Of a stretch of DNA of 64,000 nucleotides, positions 43,702-54,500 are shown piece by piece. A model generated the notes under the pieces. That model saw only the letters and a list, made by a program, of their open reading frames with translations, did not search any database and was not told the origin of the DNA. The stretch lies in assembly GCF_900101745.1 (NCBI RefSeq), contig NZ_FNAD01000022.1, positions 26,073 to 90,072 on the forward strand, read 5' to 3'. The stretch comes from Glycomyces harbinensis. Lineage in GTDB: Bacteria; Actinomycetota; Actinomycetes; Mycobacteriales; Micromonosporaceae. A program made the translations under genes and the position numbers. Numbering within the stretch: position 1 is the first letter of the stretch; every line of letters starts with the position of its first letter.

Positions 43702-45039
43702 TCAGCGCAGGAAGCCCTCGTAGTGGCGCTGCATCAGCTGGGACTCGATCTGCTTGACCGACTCCAGGCCGACGCCCACCATGATCAGCACCGAGGTGCC
43801 GCCGAACGCGAACTGAGCGAACAGCTGCTGGTTACCGAACGCGATGATGGCCAGATTGGGAAGGATAGCGATCACGGCCAGGTAAAGCGAGCCAGGGAAG
43901 GTCAGGCGTGACAGGACTCGCTGCAAGTAGGTGGCCGTGGGCTTGCCCGGGCGCACGCCGGGGATGAACCCGCCGGCCTTCTTCATGTTCTCGGCGACGT
44001 CGTCGACCTTGAAGGTGATCGACACGTAGAAGTACGTGAAGAAGATGATCAGGAAGGCGTACAGGGTGATGTACACCCAGGAGCCCTGGTTGAGCAGGTA
44101 CCGGTCGATGAACTGCACCCAGCCCGAATCGCTGTTCTGGTTGAGCTGGCGGAACAGCGTCGGGATGTACAGCAGCGACGAGCCGAAGATGACGGGCACG
44201 ACGCCGGCCTGGTTCACCTTGAGCGGGATGTAGGTCGAGGTGCCGCCGTAGGCCTTGCGGCCGACCATCTTCTTGGCGTACTGCACCGGGATGCGCCGCT
44301 GCGACTGCTCGATGAAGATGACCGCGACCATGATCGCCAGGCACAGCCCGATGATGACGGCGAACATGAACCAGCCCTCGGACTCCTGGAGGGCCCAGAA
44401 CTGGCTCGGCATCTGCGCCGCGATGGACGCGAAGATCAACAGGCTCATGCCGTTGCCGACGCCGCGCTCGGTGATCTGCTCGCCGAACCACATGATCATG
44501 GCGCTGCCGGCGACCATGACGGCCACGACGGTGACGATCGACATCCAGTAGGGGATGTTGGCGTCGGTGGTCGACAGGTCCGGGAGGATCGGGTTGGGGC
44601 ACTCGGCGTTGAAGAGGATGCCCGAGCGCGCCAGGGCGATGTAGCCGGAGGCCTGGAGCAGCGCGAGACCCAGCGTGAGGTACCGCGTGTACTGGGTGAT
44701 CTTGACCTGGCCCGGCTGGCCCTCCTTGCGGAGCTGCTCGAGCCTGGGGATCACGACCGTCAACAGCTGCATGATGATCGACGCGGTGATGTACGGCATG
44801 ACGCCGAGCGCGAAGACCGACAGCTGGAGGAGCGCTCCACCCGTGAACAGGTTCAGGAGACCGAACACGCCCGCGTCATCGGTGGGCTGCTGGTTGAGGC
44901 AGGTCTGCACTGCCGTGTAGTCCACGCCGGGACTCGGCATCTGCGCACCAAGACGATACAGACCGATGATCATCAGGGTGAACAGGATCTTCTTGCGCAG
45001 ATCGGGGGTCCGAAACGCGCTGATGAAGGCGGAGAGCAA
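43702..45039 (-). CDS. secY: Protein translocase subunit SecY
   Basis: 445 residues; the channel of the Sec translocon. Ten membrane helices, the plug region [38 protein letters not shown] and the C5 loop [26 protein letters not shown] start at 45039 with AGGAGG 7 bases upstream. It has its own promoter region, because a strong terminator (45221-45254) separates it from rplO. Confidence 0.97.
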   Translation of the reverse strand: MLSAFISAFRTPDLRKKILFTLMIIGLYRLGAQMPSPGVDYTAVQTCLNQQPTDDAGVFGLLNLFTGGALLQLSVFALGVMPYITASIIMQLLTVVIPRLEQLRKEGQPGQVKITQYTRYLTLGLALLQASGYIALARSGILFNAECPNPILPDLSTTDANIPYWMSIVTVVAVMVAGSAMIMWFGEQITERGVGNGMSLLIFASIAAQMPSQFWALQESEGWFMFAVIIGLCLAIMVAVIFIEQSQRRIPVQYAKKMVGRKAYGGTSTYIPLKVNQAGVVPVIFGSSLLYIPTLFRQLNQNSDSGWVQFIDRYLLNQGSWVYITLYAFLIIFFTYFYVSITFKVDDVAENMKKAGGFIPGVRPGKPTATYLQRVLSRLTFPGSLYLAVIAILPNLAIIAFGNQQLFAQFAFGGTSVLIMVGVGLESVKQIESQLMQRHYEGFLR

Positions 45040-45220
45040 TGCGGTTCCTCCTGAACAAGACCCCCTGGCGGGGCCCTGGTGTTGCGGGGCAACACCTTAC
45101 GTGACCAGTGGGCGTGTGAAGTTCGTAGCGAGAGGGTCACGCGCCCGAGGAAGACGGTGGTCCTCGCCAAGGGAGCCTAGCAGGCGCATTCGGACGCAGA
45201 GTATTCGGCACTGAGCATGA

Positions 45221-45254
45221 CGAAACGGGCCGGAGTTCACTCCGGCCCGTTTCG
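45221..45254 (-). terminator. Terminator between rplO and secY
   Basis: A perfect 16-base stem, CGAAACGGGCCGGAGT with its complement and a 2-base centre, 36 bases after the rplO stop. It separates the ribosomal-protein genes from secY-adk-map. Confidence 0.85.
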
Positions 45255-45289
45255 CGGATCAAACGTTCGATCCGGCTTGCGGGACGCGA

Positions 45290-45763
45290 CTAGGCGTCCA
45301 GGGGCTCGCCGGTCTTCTTGTCCACGACCACGGCCGTGCCGCCCGCGGCGGTGATCTTGGTGAAGGCGGAGGAGGAGAAGGCGTGGGCCTTCACGTCCAG
45401 CTTGACGCCTTCGAGCTCGCCGGAGCCGAGGACCTTGATGAGCTCCTTCTTGTTGAGGACGCCCACCGCCATCAGCTGCTCGGGGCCGACTTCGCCGCCG
45501 TCGGGGAACAGCTCCACGAGGCGGTCGAGGTTGACGACCTGGTACACGAGCTTGTTGTGCGGCTTGAAGCCCTTGAGCTTCGGAAGCCGGATCTGGAGGG
45601 GCATCTGCCCGCCCTCGAACCCGGCCGGCACGGTCTTGCGAGCCTTGGTGCCCTTGGTACCGCGGCCCGCGGTCTTGCCCTTGGAGCCCTCACCGCGACC
45701 CACGCGGGTCTTGGCCTTCTTGGCGCCGGGGGCGGGCTGCAGGTCATGAATGCGAATTGCCAT
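45290..45763 (-). CDS. rplO: 50S ribosomal protein L15
   Basis: 157 residues. The basic N-terminus [29 protein letters not shown] fits L15, followed by [19 protein letters not shown]. It begins the standard [14 protein letters not shown] and follows rpmD by 2 bases. Confidence 0.97.
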   Translation of the reverse strand: MAIRIHDLQPAPGAKKAKTRVGRGEGSKGKTAGRGTKGTKARKTVPAGFEGGQMPLQIRLPKLKGFKPHNKLVYQVVNLDRLVELFPDGGEVGPEQLMAVGVLNKKELIKVLGSGELEGVKLDVKAHAFSSSAFTKITAAGGTAVVVDKKTGEPLDA

Positions 45764-45765
45764 GA

Positions 45766-45948
45766 CTACTCGACCTCCTCGACGTCGACCAGGTGACGGA
45801 CACGGTGGACCATGCCGCGGTACTGCGGGAGGTCCTCCTTGAAGACGGTCTGGCCGATCTTGCGCAGGCCGAGCGTCTGGATGGTGGCGCGGGTCTTCGG
45901 CTTCTCGCCGATGACCGACTTGTGCTGGGTGATCTTCAAACGTGCCAT
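45766..45948 (-). CDS. rpmD: 50S ribosomal protein L30
   Basis: 60 residues, the usual length for L30: [19 protein letters not shown] and a [19 protein letters not shown] core. It lies between rpsE and rplO in the classical spc order. Confidence 0.97.
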   Translation of the reverse strand: MARLKITQHKSVIGEKPKTRATIQTLGLRKIGQTVFKEDLPQYRGMVHRVRHLVDVEEVE

Positions 45949-45958
45949 GTCGATACCC

Positions 45959-46597
45959 CTAAGCCTTCGCGGCTGCGGCGGCTTCGGCGCGGGCGCGCAG
46001 CAGACCCTGGGGAGCGATGTCCTCCAGCGCCATGCCGCGGCGGGCCGCGACGGCCTCCGGGGCTTCGAGCTGCTTGAGCGCCTTCACCGTCGCGTGGACG
46101 ATGTTGATGGCGTTCGAGGAGCCCAGGGACTTCGACAGGACGTCGTGGACGCCGGCGCACTCGAGCACGGCGCGCACGGGGCCGCCGGCGATGACGCCGG
46201 TACCCGCGGAGGCCGGCTTGAGGAGCACCTTGCCGGCCGCGTCCTCGCCGAAGGTCTCGTGCGGGATGGTGCCGCCGATGCGGGGGACCGTGAAGAAGTT
46301 CTTCTTGGCCTCCTCGACACCCTTGGCGATCGCCGCCGGGACTTCCTTGGCCTTGCCGTAACCGACACCCACGTTGCCCGCACCGTCGCCGACCACCACG
46401 AGGGCGGTGAAGGCGAACCGGCGGCCGCCCTTGACGACCTTGGCGACGCGGTTGATGGTGACTACGCGCTCGATGTGCGGGGACTTCTCGGCGCGGTCGC
46501 GACCGCGACCGCCCTCGCGTCCTCCGCGACCACCGCGGCCGCCGCGGTCATTGCCGCCGCTGCCCCGGCCACCGGCCGCTTGCTGTTGATCAGCCAC
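45959..46597 (-). CDS. rpsE: 30S ribosomal protein S5
   Basis: 212 residues; S5 of the 30S accuracy centre. A glycine/arginine-rich N-terminal tail is followed by [27 protein letters not shown] (the S5 double-stranded-RNA-binding fold) and [24 protein letters not shown]. The GTG at 46597 is used because AGGAA lies 8 bases before it. Upstream, where rplR and rplF are expected, there is no ribosomal gene. Confidence 0.96.
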   Translation of the reverse strand: MADQQQAAGGRGSGGNDRGGRGGRGGREGGRGRDRAEKSPHIERVVTINRVAKVVKGGRRFAFTALVVVGDGAGNVGVGYGKAKEVPAAIAKGVEEAKKNFFTVPRIGGTIPHETFGEDAAGKVLLKPASAGTGVIAGGPVRAVLECAGVHDVLSKSLGSSNAINIVHATVKALKQLEAPEAVAARRGMALEDIAPQGLLRARAEAAAAAKA

Positions 46598-47333
46598 GAG
46601 ACTGATTCCTTTCGTTCGCTCAACGCCGGACACGGCTGCGCCGGTTCCGACTCGCATACGGTTCCCTTTTGCGGGCCTTCGGCCCGAAGGGTCCGGTCTC
46701 GAGGACCGGAAGACGCCGCGCCGAAGCGCAACCTCTCGATTATGCCTGGTCAGGGGTTCTGCGGCGAACGGCGGGGTCGCGCTGAGGTCGGGAACACACG
46801 CCGGGCCGCCGGCGGCGGTCCTCGTACATGCGCGAGCCCGCGCCGAGGGACGGTCGCATCCCGCGGGCGCCGCGCCGTTCGCGCCATCGGCGGCGGCCCG
46901 AATGCGAGCATTTCTTTTTCATTCCCGGCGGCGAATGCGGAGCCGACTTTCAAAACCCGATAAAGCTACTCACGAGTCATCCCCTGAACGGGTAAAGCCG
47001 GAAGTAAAGATCCCGACAGCCGATCACGCAATGCGGTCATTCGCTCTGTCCCATTCACCCGCATACGCACGACGTGCGGCGAATCCGCTTCCGCGCAAAA
47101 GGGATATTTAAAAGTCCTCAATGACCGACGGTGACAACGGTGCGCGCCAATTGGGGTCCACCACCAGCGATGACCCGGCTACGGTGTTGACCAGCACCCG
47201 TTCCGTGAACACCCATCCGACCGCATTGGAGCGGTCGGCACCCGCTGGCATTCCCCATTCGCATACGCGCGACCCCCGCCGATACGGCGCGAGTCGACGC
47301 GTTTATCAGCCGTGCCCACTGGAGGACTATTCC
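46598..47333. other. 736-base region between rpsE and gtrA
   Basis: Divergent, noticeably AT-richer region with hairpins near rpsE (CCGGTC/GACCGG around 46693-46710). It must hold the rpsE promoter. No ribosomal protein gene (rplR, rplF) is found in any frame and I see no other believable gene. Confidence 0.55.
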
Positions 47334-47846
47334 ATGCATCGGCACCGGCCGCTACTGATGCGGCTCGCCCGATTCTCGACGGTCGGAATGACCTGCTTCG
47401 CCATTCAGGCGGGGCTCCTGCTCGCACTCCGCGAAACCGGTGTCCCGGACACGCTCGCGAACGCGATCGGGTTCCTCGTCTCGGCGCAGGTCAATTTCCT
47501 GCTGAGCACCCGCTTCACCTGGTCGGACCGGCGGCTGCCGCGGCCGGCCCCGCGCCGCGCCGCCGTGCGGTGGCTGTCCTTCCAGACCACCGTCGCCCTC
47601 AGCCTGGCCTGCAACACGGGCGTGTTCGCCCTCGCGTCGCAGTTCACCGGGCCCGTGGCCGCGGCCGCCGCCGGCGTCGGCCTCGGCGCACTCCTGACCT
47701 TCCTCGCGAGCAACCACCTGATCTTCCGCGGGCGCCGAGCCGAAACGGCGCCGCCGACCGAACACCTTGGAGCAGACCTTGACGATCATCGCCGCGCACC
47801 ACTCGCACTCACCCGCACCGCGGACCGCACCGCCACCGCCGACTGA
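47334..47846 (+). CDS. GtrA-family membrane protein
   Basis: 170 residues. Four membrane helices of the GtrA fold (RLARFSTVGMTCFAIQAGLLLAL, then ANAIGFLVSAQVNFLLSTRFTW, and two more up to residue 130), with a polar tail. GtrA proteins are thought to flip polyprenyl-phosphate-linked sugars. GGAGG lies 8 bases before the ATG. It starts a rightward glycan gene set whose next gene overlaps it by about 68 bases. Confidence 0.85.
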   Translation: MHRHRPLLMRLARFSTVGMTCFAIQAGLLLALRETGVPDTLANAIGFLVSAQVNFLLSTRFTWSDRRLPRPAPRRAAVRWLSFQTTVALSLACNTGVFALASQFTGPVAAAAAGVGLGALLTFLASNHLIFRGRRAETAPPTEHLGADLDDHRRAPLALTRTADRTATAD

Positions 47847-50127
47847 CGGCGTCGCGGTGGTCATGCCGGCCTACCGCGAGGAGGCGAACGTCGCCGCCAC
47901 GGTCGACGACTTCCTGCACACCATGGTCCGCGCCGGCATCCCGCACGCCGTCATCGTCGTCGACGACGGCAGCGACGACCGCACCGGCGAGCTCATCGAC
48001 CGCCTCGCCGCCGTCTACGGCGGCCGCGTCATCGCCGTCCACCACGAGCAGAACCTCGGCTACGGGGCCGCCGTGCGCACCGGCATCGACACCGCCCTGC
48101 GCCGCACCGGGTTCCGCGAGATCCTGCTGACCGACGCCGACCGCCAGTTCCACGCCGAGGACCTCCTCGCCCTGCGCGACAGGAAGCGCGAGGAGCGCGC
48201 CGACGCCGTCATCGGCTACCGCGCCAGCCGCGCCGACCCGTGGCGGCGGCGCCTCAACGCCAAGATCTGGACGACGCTGTGCAAGGCGCTCCTGCGCGTC
48301 CCCGGCCGGGACGTCGACTGCGCCTACAAGCTCATCGACCGCTCGCTCCTCCAGGACCTGCGGCTCACCGGCGAGGCCGCGGCGATCTCCCCCGAGATGC
48401 TTTGCCGCATCTCGGGCGACGGCGCCCGCATCATCGAACACCCCGTGAACCACTACCCGCGCGAGCACGGCGAGCAGACCGGGGCCCGGCTCTCGGTCGT
48501 CGTCAAGTCGCTCGTGAGCCTCGCGGTCGTCTACGGACACATGGTCCGCGACGCCCAGCGCCTCGGCTGGGCCAGGCGCCTGGCGAGCCCCAAGGACGCC
48601 CCCGCCGCCCTGGTGACGCTCGCGGCCTGCGTCGCCAGCGTCCTGGCGTACCTCTACTTCGCCGACCACGGCTACCTGCTGGCGTATCCCGACGCGAACT
48701 CGCACCTGCTCATCGCCCGCCGCGTCGTCGACAGCCCCACCGCCGGGCTCGCGCAGCTCGGCGGCGTGTGGCTGCCGCTGCCGCACCTGCTGACGGCGCC
48801 GCTCGCGACCTGGGAGGCCTTGTACCTCAACGGGTTCGCGGGGGCGCTCGTGTCCATGGCCTCCTACGCGGTGGCCGTGCGGTGCCTGTTCCTGCACGCC
48901 CGGTCGCTCGCCGGCCACTGGGCCGCCGGGCTCACCGCCGCGGGGCTCTTCGCGCTCAACCCGAACGTGCTCTACCTGCAGGCGACGGCCATGACCGAGC
49001 TGCTGCTGTTCGCGTGCGCCGTCGCCGCGATCCACCACCTGCACGAATGGTGCGCGCGCGAACGCCTGCGGGACCTGTCGCTCGCGTCGGCAGCGGTGCT
49101 CGCGGCGACCCTCACGCGGTACGAGGGCTGGATCCTGTGCGTCGTCGCGCTCGCGGTCGTCGCCTACGCGGCGCTGCGCCGCCACCGCCGCTACTCGCAC
49201 ACCGAGGGCTCGGTCCTCGTCTTCGGGTTCATCGCCGGCGCCGGCGTCCTGGGCTGGATGGCGTGGAACCTCGCGATCTTCGGCGACGCGCTCAACTGGA
49301 AGTCCGGCGAGTACGCCGACTCGGCCCTGTGGGTCGCCGAGGGCGAGGCGAACGTCGGCTCGCTCGGCACCGCCGCGCGGACGTACGGGTTCGCCGCGCT
49401 GCACAACCTCGGGATCGCCACGGCCGCACTCGGACTCGCCGGGCTCGTGGTCTACGCGGTCCAGCGGCGCCTGCGGTCGCGGTGGCTCACCCCGTACGCG
49501 ATGCTCGTGTTCGCGCCGTTCTTCGTGTGGGCCCTCGTCACCGGCGAGCGGCCCCTGCACGTCGAAGAGGTCATGGGCGGGCTCTACAACGTCCGCTTCG
49601 GGCTCATCATGCTCATCCCCGCCGCGGTCTTCGCCGGATACCTCGTCGGCGTGCTCGTCAAGCGCCTCCCCGCGGCGGGCGGGCGGGCCGCGGCCGGGGT
49701 CCTCGCGGCCTCGGCCGTCGCCGGGGCCACCGTGGCCGTCGGCGGCGCGATCGTGCTCGACGAGGCGGTCGCGTTCCGCGGCAGCGGCGCCGAGGCCGAC
49801 AACGCCGCCGTCGCCGCCTGGCTGCGGGACCACCACGACGGCGGCACCACGCTCATGATGTCGTTCGAGAACGAGTCGGTGACCTTCGAGTCCCAGATGC
49901 CCACCGGGTCCCTGGTCTACGAGGGCTCGTACCGGATGTGGGAGGAGGCGCTCGCCGACCCGAGCGGCGCGGGCGTCGAATGGATCTACATGCGCGCCAC
50001 GCCGGGCGGCGAGGACGACGTGTGGGAGGCCCTGTGGGGCACCGATGCGCTCGAGGACCACTACGAACTGGTCTACGACGAGGGCGACCGGCTGGTCTTT
50101 CGCGCCGAGGACGGAGCCGACGCATGA
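47779..50127 (+). CDS. Fused glycosyltransferase 2 and multi-span mannosyltransferase-like protein
   Basis: About 782 residues in two parts. Residues 25-260 are a GT-A transferase (VAVVMPAYREEANVAATV, VDDGSDD, LTDADRQFHAEDL) resembling polyprenol-phosphate-sugar synthases. Residues 270-640 contain about ten membrane helices of a GT-C fold, with an early DANSHLLIARR loop (the catalytic Asp position of GT39/87 enzymes) and ALTRYEGWIL. It may use the lipid-linked sugar made by its own N-domain. The TTG at 47779 has GGAG 6 bases upstream; a TTG 12 bases earlier is in frame. Overlaps gtrA and the next gene. Confidence 0.8.
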   Translation: MTIIAAHHSHSPAPRTAPPPPTDGVAVVMPAYREEANVAATVDDFLHTMVRAGIPHAVIVVDDGSDDRTGELIDRLAAVYGGRVIAVHHEQNLGYGAAVRTGIDTALRRTGFREILLTDADRQFHAEDLLALRDRKREERADAVIGYRASRADPWRRRLNAKIWTTLCKALLRVPGRDVDCAYKLIDRSLLQDLRLTGEAAAISPEMLCRISGDGARIIEHPVNHYPREHGEQTGARLSVVVKSLVSLAVVYGHMVRDAQRLGWARRLASPKDAPAALVTLAACVASVLAYLYFADHGYLLAYPDANSHLLIARRVVDSPTAGLAQLGGVWLPLPHLLTAPLATWEALYLNGFAGALVSMASYAVAVRCLFLHARSLAGHWAAGLTAAGLFALNPNVLYLQATAMTELLLFACAVAAIHHLHEWCARERLRDLSLASAAVLAATLTRYEGWILCVVALAVVAYAALRRHRRYSHTEGSVLVFGFIAGAGVLGWMAWNLAIFGDALNWKSGEYADSALWVAEGEANVGSLGTAARTYGFAALHNLGIATAALGLAGLVVYAVQRRLRSRWLTPYAMLVFAPFFVWALVTGERPLHVEEVMGGLYNVRFGLIMLIPAAVFAGYLVGVLVKRLPAAGGRAAAGVLAASAVAGATVAVGGAIVLDEAVAFRGSGAEADNAAVAAWLRDHHDGGTTLMMSFENESVTFESQMPTGSLVYEGSYRMWEEALADPSGAGVEWIYMRATPGGEDDVWEALWGTDALEDHYELVYDEGDRLVFRAEDGADA

Positions 50128-51575
50128 GCGCGCACCGCAAGCGGCCCGACGCGCCGCCCTCGGGCCTCAGCGCCCAGAGCCTCCTCAGTCCCGGCCAGAT
50201 CGCGTTGGCGCTCACCGTGATCGGCACCGTCGCCGCGGCACTCGCCGTGCACCTGCTCACCGGGTTCGGGCCGGGCCCGCTCCAGTGGGCCCAGGCCGGC
50301 ATGTTCGCGCTCATCGTCCTGTACCTGGCGGTGATCGCCTTCAAGTTCGCGATGGTGCTCGGCTCGGGCAAGTCCACCGCGATGCGCTTCGCGCCGGGGA
50401 GCCTGGAGACGTTCCCGGACCACGAGCTGCCGAAGTACACGGTCCTCGTGCCGCTGTACCGCGAGGCCGCGGTCGTCCCCGGCCTCGTCCGGCGGTTGTC
50501 CGCGATGGACTACCCCGAGTCGAAGCTGGAGATCCTGCTCCTGGTGGAGGCCGAGGACGCGGAGACCCGCGAGGCGCTAGCCGCGGTGGACCTCGGCCGG
50601 GCCTTCCGCACGGTGGTCGTGCCCGACACCGCGCCCAAGACGAAACCGAAGGCCTGCAACGTGGGCCTGGCCCGCGCGACCGGCGAGCTGTGCGTCATCT
50701 TCGACGCCGAGGACCGGCCCGACCCCGACCAGCTGCGCAAGGCGGCGCTGGCGTTCCGGATGCTGCCCGAGCGGGTCGTGTGCGTCCAGGCCGAGCTCCA
50801 GTACTGGAACCCGTGGACGAACTGGCTGACGCGGTGCTTCTCGGCCGAGTACGCCACGAACTTCAGCCTGACGCTCCACGGCATGGACCGCCACCGCCTC
50901 GCGATCCCGTTGGGCGGCACGTCGAACCACTTCCGGATCGACGCGCTGCGGGCGCTCGGCGGCTGGGACCCGTTCAACGTCACCGAGGACGCCGACCTCG
51001 GCATCAGGATCGCCCGGCGCGGCTGGGACGTGCGGATGATCGTCTCGGTCACCGAGGAGGAGGCGAACTCGCGCCTGGGCAACTGGATCCGCCAGCGCAG
51101 CCGGTGGATCAAGGGCTACCTCCAGACCTGGCTGGTGCATTCGCGCCGGCCCCTGCGGCTGTGGCGGGAGCTGGGGACGAGGAAGACCCTCGCGATCCAC
51201 CTGACGCTGGGCTTCTCGACGGTGACCACGCTGATCAACCCGCTCATGTGGGCCATGACGCTGTCGTACTTCGTGTTCGGGCCGCAGTGGATGGAACCGC
51301 TGTTCCCGCCCGCGGTCCTGTACGGGGGCATGTTCGCGATGATCGCGGGCAACGCACTCATGTGCTACGCGCTGATGCTGGGCTGCTTGAAGCGCGGCCT
51401 GTACGCGGCGGTGCGGGCGATGCTGACGGTGCCGCTGTACTGGGCGCTGATGAGCGTGGCCGCGTACAAGGCGCTGGGGCAGCTGGTGCGGCCGAGCAAG
51501 CGGCACTTCTGGGAGCTGACGGACCACGGGCTGGTCGAGTCGGACGAGGCGCCGGAGGTGGCGCATGTCAGGTGA
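50124..51575 (+). CDS. Membrane glycosyltransferase family 2 (cellulose-synthase-like)
   Basis: 483 residues. Two N-terminal helices (about 27-47 and 54-74), a cytosolic GT-A domain with TVLVPLYREAAVVPGLV, FDAEDRPDPDQL (DxD), NVTEDADLGIR and the processive QRSRWIKGYLQTW (QxxRW), and three or four C-terminal helices. It would polymerise a sugar across the membrane; the sugar is unknown. ATGA overlap with the preceding gene. Confidence 0.88.
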   Translation: MSAHRKRPDAPPSGLSAQSLLSPGQIALALTVIGTVAAALAVHLLTGFGPGPLQWAQAGMFALIVLYLAVIAFKFAMVLGSGKSTAMRFAPGSLETFPDHELPKYTVLVPLYREAAVVPGLVRRLSAMDYPESKLEILLLVEAEDAETREALAAVDLGRAFRTVVVPDTAPKTKPKACNVGLARATGELCVIFDAEDRPDPDQLRKAALAFRMLPERVVCVQAELQYWNPWTNWLTRCFSAEYATNFSLTLHGMDRHRLAIPLGGTSNHFRIDALRALGGWDPFNVTEDADLGIRIARRGWDVRMIVSVTEEEANSRLGNWIRQRSRWIKGYLQTWLVHSRRPLRLWRELGTRKTLAIHLTLGFSTVTTLINPLMWAMTLSYFVFGPQWMEPLFPPAVLYGGMFAMIAGNALMCYALMLGCLKRGLYAAVRAMLTVPLYWALMSVAAYKALGQLVRPSKRHFWELTDHGLVESDEAPEVAHVR

Positions 51576-54500
51576 GTCGTTGCGCCGCTTCGCTGCGGCA
51601 CTCGTGCTGGCGCCCTTGCTGCTGGTCGCTCCGGGGGCGGCGGAGGCCGAGCCGCCGGCCGAGTTCGAGCGGCTGCTGGTGGTCGGGGGCCTGGAGGAGC
51701 CGACGTCGTTCCGGTTCACGCCGGCCGGGGACGTCCTGGTCGCCGAGAAGAACGGGGCGATCCGGCTGGTCGAGGACGGTGCGCTGCACGGGCATCCGCT
51801 GATCGAGCTGGGGACGGCGGGCTCGGACGAGCGGGGGCTGCTGGGTCTGGAGATCGACCCGGACTTCGCGTCGAACGGGTACGTGTACGCGGGCTACACG
51901 GCGGCCGACAACCTGGACCGGTTGAGCCGCTTCACGATGACGGGCCACCAGATCGACCCGGCCTCGGAGCTGGTGCTGATCCAGTCGCAGCAGGACGCGA
52001 ACGTGTTCCACCATTCGGGGTCCGTGGGGTTCGGTGCGGACGGGAAGCTGTACTGGACGCTGGGGATGAACACCAACAGCCAGAACCCGATGAACCTGGG
52101 GAACGTCCACGGGAAGATGCACCGCGTCAATGCGGACGGGTCGATCCCGGCGGACAACCCGTTCGTGGACACGCCGGGCGCGGAGCCGTCGGTGTGGGCG
52201 TACGGGCTGCGGAACTCGTTCCGGTGGGACGTGGTGCCGTCGGGTCCGAACGCGGGGAAGATCCTTGCCGGGGACGTGGGCGGTTCGGAGTTCGAGGAGC
52301 TGAACCTCATCGAGCGGGGCGCGAACTACGGCTGGCCGGAGGTCGAGGGCGAGTGCGGGGACTGCCCGTACGCGCAGCCGGTGTGGACCTACCCGCACAC
52401 CGACCCGCCGGCGTCGGCCGGGTCGGTCTCGGCGGTGGAGGTCTACGAGGGCGGGCTGCTCGGGGAGGCGTACGAGGGCGCGGTGTTCGTCGCGGACTAC
52501 ACGCTGGGGTTCGTCAAGTACCTGGAGATGGACGAGTCGTTCGAGACCGTGGTGTCGGTGCACGACTTCGACACCGGGGCGGGGACGCCGGTGGAGTTGC
52601 AGACCGGGCCGGACGGGGCGCTGTACCAGTTGAACATCTATCCCGGTGAGCTGTACCGGATCGCGCCCTCGGGCGGGAACCGGACGCCGGTGGCCGAGGC
52701 GGGCGCGACGCCCGACAGCGGGTTCGCGCCGCTGGAGGTGCAGTTCTCCTCGGAGGGTTCGCGCGACGCCGACGGCGACGCGCTGTCGTACGCGTGGGAC
52801 TTCGGGGACGGCGGCTCGTCGACCGAGGCGGACCCGGTGCACGTGTACACGGGGAACGGCGTGTACCAGGCGGTGTTGACCGTGGACGACGGCGAGAAGT
52901 CGGCCGAGGCGGTGGTGGAGGTCCAGGTGGGGAACTCCCGGCCCGAGGCGGTGATCGAGTCGCCCGGTGAGGGGTTGACGTACGACGCGGGCGATGTCGT
53001 GGGGTTCTCCGGTTCGGGGAGCGACCCGGAGGACGGGGCGCTGGGGGCGGCGGCGATGTCGTGGACGGTGCAGTTCCACCACGCCGACCACGTGCACCCG
53101 TTCTTCGGACCCGAGACGGGCAGCGCCGCAGGGGAGATCGAGATCCCGAGGGCGCCGCACGGGGCGGACAACACGTTCTACCGGATCAGCCTGACGGTGA
53201 CCGACGCCGGAGGGCTCACCGATACGGCCTTTGTGGACGTTCATCCGAACACGGTGGAGGTGAGCCTGAGCGCCGATCCGCCGGGGCTGGCGTTCACGCT
53301 CGACGGGCGGCCGTACACGGGGACGGCGGTGAAGCGGATGGTCGTGGGCGGTGAGTACGTGCTGGACGCGGCCTCGCCGCAGCATGCGGGGGCCGAGCGC
53401 TACGCGTTCGACTCGTGGTCCTCTGGCGCCGATCGGCATCACGTGTTCACGGTTCCGGATGAGGACACGGCGGTGACGGCGCACTTCACGGAGCTGGCGT
53501 TTCCGCCCGCGCCTTGGGAGTCCACGGACGTCGGCGAGCGGACGCAGCTGGGGCTCAGCAGTTACGACGACGGCAAGTTCACGGTGACCGGCGCGGGCTG
53601 GGACGTGTGGGGCGGGACCGACGAGTTCCACTTCGTGCACCAGCCGCTGGCGGGCGACGGACAGATCACCGCGCGGCTGACCTCGCAGGACGACACGCAT
53701 CCGTGGGCGAAGGCCGGGGTGATGGTCAAGGAGTCGACTGAGGAGGGTGCGAAGTACGCGTCGATCGCGGTGACCCCCGAGAACGGGGCGCACTTCCAGG
53801 CGGACTTCGGGACCGACGGCGGCGGCTTCGACTACGAGGAGGGCGCGGCGTGGCTGCGCCTGACGCGCGAGGGCGACGTGTTCACCGCGGAGCTGTCGGC
53901 CGACGGCGAGGACTGGACGGTGATCGGTTCCGCGACGGTGCCCATGAGTGCGGACGCCCAGATCGGCCTCTTCGCCACGTCACACGACAACACGCGGTTC
54001 TCCACGGCCGTGTTCGACTCGGTCGAGGTCGACGCCGGAGACCCGTCCGCGGGCTGGGAGTGCCAGGACGTGGGCGACCCGGCGCTGCCGGGGAACGCGT
54101 CGTTCGACCCCGACGGGTCGATCGCGGTCACCGGCGGCGGCGACGACGTGTGGGGCGGGGCCGACCAGTTCCACTACTGCCACCAGGAGTTGGCGGGCGA
54201 CGGCGAGATCATCGCCCGCGTAGTGGCCCAAGGAGTCTCCGACGAGTGGGCGAAGGCCGGGCTGATGGTGAAGACCGCCCCCGAGGCGGGCGCGGACTAC
54301 GTCGCGGCGATGACGACCCCGGAGCACGGGGTCAGGCTCCAGACCGGGTTCGACACCGACACGGCCGGGCCCGAAGCGGGTGCGCCGGTGTGGCTGCGGC
54401 TGGTCCGGGAGGGGACGACGGTGACGGCGTTCCATTCCGACGACGGCACCGGCTGGGAGCCGTTCGCCAGCGCGCGGTTGGAAGGCGCGGCGACGGTGGG

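Noticed and set aside
46598..47333. Hidden rplR or rplF
   Set aside because: No frame on either strand shows L18 or L6 motifs.
48240..51575. Single 1111-residue frame joining two glycosyltransferase regions
   Set aside because: Its first ~620 residues are an out-of-frame shadow; the real GT2 gene starts at 50124.
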